From positions 1 through 5,870 of the forward strand of contig JAUVQR010000107.1 in NCBI GenBank assembly GCA_030598065.1: DNA of 5,870 nucleotides, read 5' to 3'. Position numbers and translations under genes: made by a program. Positions 1 through 4,490 of the stretch are shown here, in pieces. Source of the stretch: Planctomycetota bacterium. GTDB taxonomy: Bacteria > Planctomycetota > Brocadiia > Brocadiales > Bathyanammoxibiaceae. The notes below the pieces were generated by a model. It did not search any database and was not told the origin of the DNA. It saw nothing but the letters and a program-made list of their open reading frames with translations. Numbering within the stretch: the stretch's first letter is position 1; every line of letters starts with the position of its first letter.

Positions 1-489
1 CTTCTGTTAAAAGATGAAGTGAAGGCTAGGATGGACAAGCTGCGAACAAGAGAACAAAATATTCAAACCCGCCTGGAAAGCATAGCGGCAGAACTTGATA
101 ACTTGCCAGACCCTTCCAAAGTCCGGCACCTTTCCAAACTAGGCATGCAAGTCTTGCATGATGCGACTACCAACAATCCAGCACTAATTTTCAAGAAATC
201 CTACCAATGGAAACGCAACCTTGTAGAACACGCCTTCGCTGGAACGGACAGTCAAAAACAACGACTCGGTGTTTATGTATTTGAGACTGGAGACGAAAAA
301 CAGCCCTGGCAAATAGAGATTAGAGGCACACTTGAGAACACCCTTTTGGGCCTTCCACTGGATGATTTGTACCTCGAAGATGCCTTTCACTTAGACCCTG
401 AATATACCGATATGTCCTTACGACTTAAGGAAATACGTTCTATGGCTAGTAACGTAAGAAGTTTAACGTCGTCTCGGCAATGCACATAA
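1..489 (+). CDS. Probable serine recombinase, C-terminal part (5' end outside window)
   Basis: The frame is open from the first base, so the GTG at 19 is probably internal and the gene begins upstream of the window; 162 codons are visible. Residues about 1-37 are charged and heptad-like (KARMDKLRTREQNIQTRLES), as in the coiled-coil arm of large serine recombinases. They are followed by a block reading KRNLVEHAFAGTDSQKQRLGVYV and then WQIEIRG. This resembles the terminal beta-rich segment of site-specific serine recombinases (KRELL..F.G.D..G..YGVYV...IRG). The resolvase catalytic domain with its serine is not in view, so the family call rests on the tail alone. GC is about 45% over bases 1-420 by hand count, lower than the downstream genes and compatible with acquired DNA. 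The last roughly 8 codons and the TAA (487-489) lie in sequence that belongs to the neighbouring yjbQ remnant. The native C-terminus may therefore differ when the element is not integrated. Family assignment is moderate; mobile-element character is an inference. Confidence 0.55.
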   Translation, partial: LLLKDEVKARMDKLRTREQNIQTRLESIAAELDNLPDPSKVRHLSKLGMQVLHDATTNNPALIFKKSYQWKRNLVEHAFAGTDSQKQRLGVYVFETGDEKQPWQIEIRGTLENTLLGLPLDDLYLEDAFHLDPEYTDMSLRLKEIRSMASNVRSLTSSRQCT

Positions 490-763
490 CGGCCTCTGTG
501 TACGTAAACGACGCGGAAGACGGGCTGATACAGGACATAGACGAGTGGCTTGAGGGACTGGCTCCGTGCGGCAAGGACTACCGTCATCACAGGACGGGTG
601 AAGACAACGGTGATGCGCACCTGAAGAGCCGTTGATGCACCACTAAGTAACGGTGCCAATCACAAAGGGCGGCCTTGACCTCGGCCCCTGGCAGCAGGTC
701 TATTACGCCGAATTCGACGGCCGTAGGAAGAAACGGGTCATCATAAAGGCCATTGGAGAATAA
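465..763 (+). pseudogene. yjbQ: 3' remnant of a YjbQ/UPF0047-family gene, truncated, frameshifted and with internal stop
   Basis: Read in two frames, this stretch gives about 98 codons of a family usually near 135-140 residues. Part one (465-632) includes VVSAMHITASVYVND, then DYRHHRTGEDN and DAHLKS, which carry the conserved His-containing motifs of the family. Part two (635-760), one base out of frame, gives VTVPITKGGLDLGPWQQVYY, then AEFDGRR, and ends in the typical KAIGE before TAA 761-763. Where two codons are expected between KS and MHH there are only five bases (630-634), a one-base loss that produces TGA 633-635. In the second frame TAA 644-646 stands where a sense codon is expected. 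The first 40 or so residues are missing: upstream of 453 this frame has stops at 426, 447 and 450, and the sequence is recombinase gene. Three separate lesions argue against a sequencing error. YjbQ proteins have been linked to a secondary thiamine-phosphate synthase activity; this copy should be inactive. Confidence 0.8.
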
Positions 764-778
764 TAATCTTTTCGGATA

Positions 779-804
779 GCCGGGCAGGGGCGACCGGGCC
801 TTTT
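779..804 (+). terminator. Weak candidate intrinsic terminator after the yjbQ remnant
   Basis: GCCGG (779-783) can pair with CCGGGC (794-799) with a one-base bulge around a 10-base loop, followed by TTTT at 801-804. The stem is short and the T-run is only four bases, so this is a possible relic of the yjbQ terminator rather than a confident call. Confidence 0.25.
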
Positions 805-828
805 AACCACCCTGACGCGCGTTTTAGA

Positions 829-857
829 TTGCAATTACGCACACGGAGCGGTATAAA
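829..857 (+). promoter_or_regulatory. Candidate sigma-70 promoter upstream of hslVU (distal)
   Basis: TTGCAA (829-834) is separated by exactly 17 bases from TATAAA (852-857). The match to TTGACA/TATAAT is 4 of 6 and 5 of 6. Transcription would start near 864, leaving a leader of about 170 bases before hslV. No sigma-32-type or CIRCE heat-shock element was seen in this gap, although hslVU is heat-induced in several bacteria. Confidence 0.4.
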
Positions 858-929
858 AGACCGTAACGCAAAGAGGGTTTATTCTGGAGTAATTGACACC
901 GGAAGGGCTAAACCGTAGCGGCGTGCGTC

Positions 930-938
930 TGGTATACT
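930..938 (+). promoter_or_regulatory. Candidate extended -10 promoter upstream of hslVU (proximal)
   Basis: TGG-TATACT fits the extended -10 pattern TGN-TATAAT (5 of 6 in the hexamer), which can work without a good -35 box. None is seen at the right spacing; the TTGACA at 893-898 lies 34 bases away, too far to pair with it. The start would fall near 945, giving a leader of about 88 bases that begins with the hairpin at 946-962. Confidence 0.35.
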
Positions 939-945
939 GCTGTAC

Positions 946-962
946 GGCATACTACAAATGCC
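946..962 (+). promoter_or_regulatory. Small stem-loop in the hslVU leader
   Basis: GGCAT (946-950) pairs perfectly with ATGCC (958-962) around a 7-base loop. It would sit at the extreme 5' end of a message started from the extended -10 at 930-938, a position that can protect mRNA from 5' attack. The stem has only five pairs, so chance formation is quite possible. Confidence 0.25.
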
Positions 963-1032
963 TCCGGAAAGTGAAACGTTTTCTATTAAAACAAACGTCT
1001 TCCCTTAGCAGGTACAATATACGTAAAATACC

Positions 1033-1563
1033 ATGTTAATCTCTACAACAATATTATCTGTGCGGCGCGACGGCGCCGTGGCCATCGGCGGCGACGGCCA
1101 GGTGTCAATGCAAAACACCATACTTAAACACGATGCCAGGAAGGTCCGCCGGTTATACCACAACAAGGTAGTCGTAGGCTTTGCGGGCGCGACCGCGGAC
1201 GCGTTCGCATTGATGGAACGATTTGAGTCAAAGCTCGAACAATTCCAGGGCAATATCCCAAAAAGCGCCCACGAACTGGCCAAGGACTGGAGGACTGACA
1301 GGATACTGAGGAGACTGGAGTCGCTTCTGGTTGTCGTAGACAAGGACACCTCACTGTTGATATCCGGCAGCGGCGACGTTATCGAGCCGAGTGACGGCAT
1401 AATAGGCGTAGGTTCCGGTGGCCCCTTCGCAACGGCCGCAGCCAGGGCCCTGCTTGAAAACACGGACCTTAGCGCCAGAGAGATAGTAGAGAAATCGCTG
1501 AAAACCGCCGCGGGTCTCTGTGTGTTCACCAACAACAATCTGGTGATAGAGGAGATAAAGTAG
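1033..1563 (+). CDS. hslV: ATP-dependent protease proteolytic subunit HslV (ClpQ)
   Basis: HslV is the N-terminal threonine peptidase of the HslVU complex: two stacked hexamers that degrade substrates unfolded by HslU in the cytoplasm. The protein has 176 residues, normal for the family. MLIS is a four-residue propeptide ahead of TTI, so Thr5 is the catalytic Thr1 of the mature enzyme. With that offset, GDGQ at 20-23 carries Asp17, ARK at 35-37 carries Lys33, and GSGGPFA at 127-133 carries Ser124 in E. coli mature numbering. The stretch AGATADAF (51-58) and ELAKDWRTDR (81-90) are further family signatures. The start is fixed: TAA at 1024-1026 is in frame just upstream and ATG 1033 is the only start codon before Thr5. 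No convincing Shine-Dalgarno precedes it; the nearest GCAGG, at 1008-1012, is about 20 bases away. The stop TAG overlaps the hslU GTG by one base, so the two subunits are translationally coupled. Confidence 0.97.
   Translation: MLISTTILSVRRDGAVAIGGDGQVSMQNTILKHDARKVRRLYHNKVVVGFAGATADAFALMERFESKLEQFQGNIPKSAHELAKDWRTDRILRRLESLLVVVDKDTSLLISGSGDVIEPSDGIIGVGSGGPFATAAARALLENTDLSAREIVEKSLKTAAGLCVFTNNNLVIEEIK
1548..1554 (+). promoter_or_regulatory. Ribosome binding site of hslU inside hslV
   Basis: AGAGGAG ends 8 bases before the GTG at 1563. This good Shine-Dalgarno supports GTG 1563 as the hslU start and is stronger than anything in front of hslV. Confidence 0.7.
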
Positions 1564-2930
1564 TGCAGGAACGCACCCCACGCGAGATTGTTAACGAACT
1601 GGACAAGTACATCGTTGGCCAAAAGGACGCCAAGCGGGCCGTGGCGATAGCCATCAGGAACCGCTGGAGGAGGCTGCAACTGGGGCCAGAAATCAGGGAA
1701 GAGGTCCTGCCCAAAAACATCATTATGATAGGCCCGACAGGCGTAGGCAAGACGGAGATAGCCCGCAGGCTGGCCTCGCTGGTAAAGGCCCCGTTCCTGA
1801 AGGTCGAGGCCTCCAAATACACCGAGGTAGGGTACATGGGAAGAGACGTAGAGTCTATGATAAAGGACCTGGTGGAGATATCGGTCAACATGGTGAGGAG
1901 TGAAAAGATAGACGAAATGCGGCCCGTCGCGGAAGAACGCGCCGAAGAGCGCCTCCTCGACCTGCTGCTGCCACCGCCGCCAACAAGACACGGCCCGGGG
2001 GAAGGCGAAGATGGAGGGGGTGAAGCGGGAGGAGGGCCGGCAGAAGATACCCACCATGATAAGACCCGGGAAAAATTCAGGATGATGCTACGTGACGGCA
2101 AGCTGGAGGGGCGTACGGTAGAGATTTCGGTGCAGGAGAAGCCGATGATGGTACAGGGGATGGTAGCCGGCACCGAGGAACTGGGCATGGACTTCCAAAA
2201 CATGCTTGAGAGGATACTTCCCACCCGCACTCAGACAAAGAAACTTTCCGTGAGAGAGGCGCGCAACTTGCTTACCCAGCAAGAGGCCGAAAAGGCCATC
2301 GACAAAGAAGGGGCCGCTCAAGAGGCGGTGGAAAGGACCGAGAACTCAGGGATAATATTCATAGACGAGATTGATAAGGTTGCGGGGCGGGAGTTAGGAC
2401 GCGGCCCGGACGTCTCGCGCGAGGGGGTTCAGCGCGACATGCTGCCCATAATCGAGGGTACGACCGTCATTACCCGGCACGGCATGGTCAAGACGGACCG
2501 TATACTCTTCATCGCGGCCGGCGCATTTCACGTCTCAAAGCCCTCAGACCTCATACCCGAGATTCAGGGCCGGTTCCCGATTAGAGTAGAACTCGAAAAC
2601 CTCACCAAAGAAGACTTCGTAAGAATCCTTCAGGAGCCCAGAAACGCGCTTCTGAAGCAGTACGCCGCGTTGCTCGAAACGGAGGGAATGAAGATAACAT
2701 TCGAGGAGGACGCCGTAAACGAGTTGGCTGAGATAGCTACGAAAGTCAACATGCGTACCCAGAACATCGGCGCGCGCAGACTGCACACGGTAATGGAGAA
2801 GCTTCTTGAGGACGCCTCCTTCGATGCGCCTGACACGGACCACAAAGAACTCAAGATAGACGCTAAATACGTGAGAGAAAAACTAGAGCCTATAATGAAG
2901 GACGAGGACCTGAGCAGATATATACTATAA
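1563..2930 (+). CDS. hslU: ATP-dependent protease ATPase subunit HslU (ClpY)
   Basis: HslU is the hexameric AAA+ unfoldase that feeds substrates to HslV. The protein has 455 residues (E. coli about 443). In order: an N-terminal segment with TPREIVNELDKYIVGQ (5-20); Walker A GPTGVGKT at 57-64; the pore loop GYMGRD at 90-95 (E. coli GYVG, with the key Tyr at 91 in both); the I-domain, roughly 110-240, with a Pro run at 137-140 and a Gly/Glu-rich flexible linker to about 163; Walker B IIFIDEID at 264-271; GRFPIR at 336-341, containing a conserved arginine of the ATPase interface; and sensor-2 GARRLHTVME at 403-412. The C-terminal DLSRYIL closely matches the E. coli tail that docks into HslV pockets, so the pair should form a working complex. 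The GTG start overlaps the hslV stop (TAGTG, 1561-1565). No frame damage or missing catalytic residue is seen. Confidence 0.97.
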   Translation: MQERTPREIVNELDKYIVGQKDAKRAVAIAIRNRWRRLQLGPEIREEVLPKNIIMIGPTGVGKTEIARRLASLVKAPFLKVEASKYTEVGYMGRDVESMIKDLVEISVNMVRSEKIDEMRPVAEERAEERLLDLLLPPPPTRHGPGEGEDGGGEAGGGPAEDTHHDKTREKFRMMLRDGKLEGRTVEISVQEKPMMVQGMVAGTEELGMDFQNMLERILPTRTQTKKLSVREARNLLTQQEAEKAIDKEGAAQEAVERTENSGIIFIDEIDKVAGRELGRGPDVSREGVQRDMLPIIEGTTVITRHGMVKTDRILFIAAGAFHVSKPSDLIPEIQGRFPIRVELENLTKEDFVRILQEPRNALLKQYAALLETEGMKITFEEDAVNELAEIATKVNMRTQNIGARRLHTVMEKLLEDASFDAPDTDHKELKIDAKYVREKLEPIMKDEDLSRYIL

Positions 2931-3025
2931 GGCGTCTGAAAAGGTCATACCGCCGACTTCACCACGAGACGGACGACTTGAACTCAAATCTTTTTTCCTC
3001 AAAAATTCTCATACATTAACTGTAG

Positions 3026-3043
3026 GGTGCGTCTCGACGCATC
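3026..3043. repeat. REP-like palindrome GGTGCGTC-TC-GACGCATC
   Basis: TGCGTC (3028-3033) and GACGCA (3036-3041) are perfect inverted repeats separated by TC. The outer bases add a G-T wobble and a G-C pair, giving an 8-pair arm. The form recalls the GGTGCG...CGCACC palindromes scattered between genes in many bacteria. No T-run follows on either strand, so it is not an obvious terminator. Repeat status is inferred because only one copy is in view. Confidence 0.45.
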
Positions 3044-3053
3044 ATGAGGTTGC

Positions 3054-3073
3054 CGCAGGATTTTAACCCTGCG
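3054..3073. repeat. Second intergenic inverted repeat (CGCAGG/CCTGCG)
   Basis: CGCAGG (3054-3059) pairs with CCTGCG (3068-3073) around the 8-base loop ATTTTAAC. It lies ten bases after the REP-like palindrome, and the two could be one composite element. It lacks a following T-run, and its role is unknown. Confidence 0.4.
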
Positions 3074-3185
3074 AAATAAACGTGCCGCATGGCTTCACCC
3101 CTGGAGCACCCACTGTGATTTTCAACGATATTACCCCAGTCTCTAATAGAAATGAAAAAACGCAAAGCCCCTCTTTCGCATGCAC

Positions 3186-3214
3186 TTGACATAAAATTTC
3201 CCAGGAACTATTAT
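3186..3214 (+). promoter_or_regulatory. Sigma-70-type promoter of moeA (and probably lnt)
   Basis: TTGACA (3186-3191) matches the -35 consensus fully, and TATTAT (3209-3214) matches the -10 in 5 of 6 bases. The spacer is the optimal 17 bases. Transcription would begin near 3221, only about 35 bases before the moeA start, leaving no room for a molybdenum-cofactor riboswitch in this transcript. Confidence 0.7.
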
Positions 3215-3246
3215 CACCTGTTCCAATAGACATCTTAATTTCAGCC

Positions 3247-3252
3247 AGGGAG
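3247..3252 (+). promoter_or_regulatory. Ribosome binding site of moeA
   Basis: AGGGAG lies 3 bases before the ATG at 3256 and 6 bases before the next ATG at 3259. The second ATG has the more usual spacing, so the true protein may be one residue shorter. Confidence 0.6.
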
Positions 3253-3255
3253 TGA

Positions 3256-4464
3256 ATGATGATTGGAGTTGACGAGGCATACCGGATTATTCAGGAGAAC
3301 GTCAGCGCGCTGCCGCCCAGGACGGTGGGCATAAAGGAAGCGGCGGGGTACTGTCTTGCAGAGGATGTTGTCTCGGACATTGACATGCCTCCATATGAGA
3401 AGTCCGCCATGGACGGCTACGCGGTGATTGCCGAGGACGCCGTCCCGGGCGCGGAACTGGAGATGATAGAGAACATCGCGGCCGGGTATGTGCCGACCAA
3501 GACGGTTAGAAGGGGCCAGGTCTCAAAGATAATGACAGGGGCGTCAGTCCCTCCGGGCGCGGATTCGGTCATAAAGGTGGAGGAAACCGAGGCCCTCGGC
3601 ACCGGACGCGTGAGACTCCTCAAGGAGGTCAAATGGGGAGCGAACATATGCATAACGGGCGAAGACTTCAAGGCGTGTGACATCGTACTAAAAGAAGGAA
3701 AGGAGCTGAGGCCGCAAGAGATAGGCGTCCTCGCCATGGTCGGGGCGAAAAGAGTCAAGGTGTTCTCCACACCAAGGCTGGGCATCATATCGACCGGAGA
3801 CGAACTGGTCGGCATAAATAAAAAGCCCAGAGCCGGGCAGATAAGAGACAGTAACAGCTACAGCCTGTACGCCCAGGCCGTCCAGACCAGGGCCCACGTA
3901 GAACTGTTGGGCAGCGCCAGAGACAAGAAGATCGAAATACTCTCCCTTCTAAAGAAGGGCCTCAGGCGGGATATAGTCCTGCTGACAGGTGGCGTGTCCG
4001 TTGGTGAATATGACATCGTGGTCGACGTCCTTCAGGAGGCCGGTGTCGAGATTTTTTTCCACAAGGTTGCGCTGCGCCCCGGAAAGCCCATCGTCTTCGG
4101 GAGAAGCAAACAGACACTGGTGTTCGGTCTGCCCGGAAACCCCGTGGCCACTTACGTAAACTTCGAGCTATTCGTCAGACCCACCATACGCAGGATGATG
4201 GGCTTTGAAGACGAAAACGCACAGCGGATGGTAATAAAGGCGGAGCTGGAGGTGGATATAGCCCGGAAGAGGACGCGCAGGGAATACAGGCCCGCATGCC
4301 TTCGGATGGATAGCGGGAGGTTCTACGTGGCCCCGGTCGAATGGCACGGCTCGGCGGACCTCCTGGGGGCGACAAGGGGCAACTCGCTGCTGATACTCCC
4401 TGAAGACAAGAACCCTCTTTCATCCGGTGATGAGGTGGATGTAATGGTCACCGGAGAATTCTAG
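3256..4464 (+). CDS. moeA: Molybdopterin molybdenumtransferase MoeA
   Basis: MoeA inserts molybdenum into adenylylated molybdopterin, the last general step of molybdenum cofactor synthesis in the cytoplasm. The protein has 402 residues, close to the usual 400-410. The N-terminal domain carries SAMDGYA at 50-56, with the invariant Asp53, and TGASVPPGAD at 93-102. The central MogA-like domain, about 173-313, has ISTGDEL at 178-184, IRDSN at 196-200, TGGVSVGEYD at 244-253, RPGKP at 274-278 and GLPGNPV at 291-297. These make up the molybdopterin and metal binding site. The C-terminal beta domain ends with NPLSSGDEVDVMV (386-398), typical of domain IV. It is intact. Two adjacent ATG codons (3256 and 3259) are possible starts, and ribosome-binding-site spacing slightly favours the second. 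A strong promoter sits directly upstream and lnt follows after 26 bases, so the two are probably co-transcribed. A specialised paralogue for tungsten insertion cannot be excluded from sequence alone. Confidence 0.95.
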   Translation: MMIGVDEAYRIIQENVSALPPRTVGIKEAAGYCLAEDVVSDIDMPPYEKSAMDGYAVIAEDAVPGAELEMIENIAAGYVPTKTVRRGQVSKIMTGASVPPGADSVIKVEETEALGTGRVRLLKEVKWGANICITGEDFKACDIVLKEGKELRPQEIGVLAMVGAKRVKVFSTPRLGIISTGDELVGINKKPRAGQIRDSNSYSLYAQAVQTRAHVELLGSARDKKIEILSLLKKGLRRDIVLLTGGVSVGEYDIVVDVLQEAGVEIFFHKVALRPGKPIVFGRSKQTLVFGLPGNPVATYVNFELFVRPTIRRMMGFEDENAQRMVIKAELEVDIARKRTRREYRPACLRMDSGRFYVAPVEWHGSADLLGATRGNSLLILPEDKNPLSSGDEVDVMVTGEF

Positions 4465-4490
4465 CCCACCTGAGCCATCAACGATAAATC

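Larger units (their letters stand above)
2931..3255 (+). other. 325-base intergenic region between hslU and moeA
   Basis: No coding sequence is convincing here on either strand. The first part contains a T6 run after a C (2990-2995) about 60 bases past the hslU stop, but no GC-rich stem is placed directly before it. A terminator for hslVU is therefore only possible, not shown. The centre holds two inverted repeats and the end holds the moeA promoter and ribosome binding site, listed separately. Much of the stretch is AT-richer than the flanking genes. Confidence 0.6.

Noticed and set aside
387..659. Minus-strand 90-codon open frame over the recombinase-yjbQ junction
   Set aside because: It is antisense to clear YjbQ motifs on the plus strand and has no recognisable protein features.
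893..898. TTGACA upstream of hslV as a -35 box
   Set aside because: No acceptable -10 hexamer occurs 16-18 bases downstream; the TATACT at 933 is 34 bases away.
1005..2057. Long minus-strand open frame (350 codons) opposite hslV and hslU
   Set aside because: It lies antisense to two well-conserved genes, its translation has no recognisable domain, and it is rich in Cys, Arg and Ser as expected of a shadow frame in GC-rich coding DNA.
1526..2230. Minus-strand open frame (234 codons), Ser/Pro-rich, opposite hslU
   Set aside because: The low-complexity Ser/Pro composition mirrors the Gly/Glu-rich linker of HslU read on the opposite strand; no ribosome binding site or family motif was seen.
2933..2996. 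Intrinsic terminator after hslU
   Set aside because: CGTCT (2933-2937) and AGACG (2967-2971) can pair but enclose a 29-base loop and are distant from the T-run at 2990-2995, so the arrangement is not that of a standard terminator.
3074..3255. Possible molybdenum-cofactor riboswitch ahead of moeA
   Set aside because: The clear promoter at 3186-3214 leaves a leader of only about 35 bases, and no conserved multi-stem structure was seen upstream of it.
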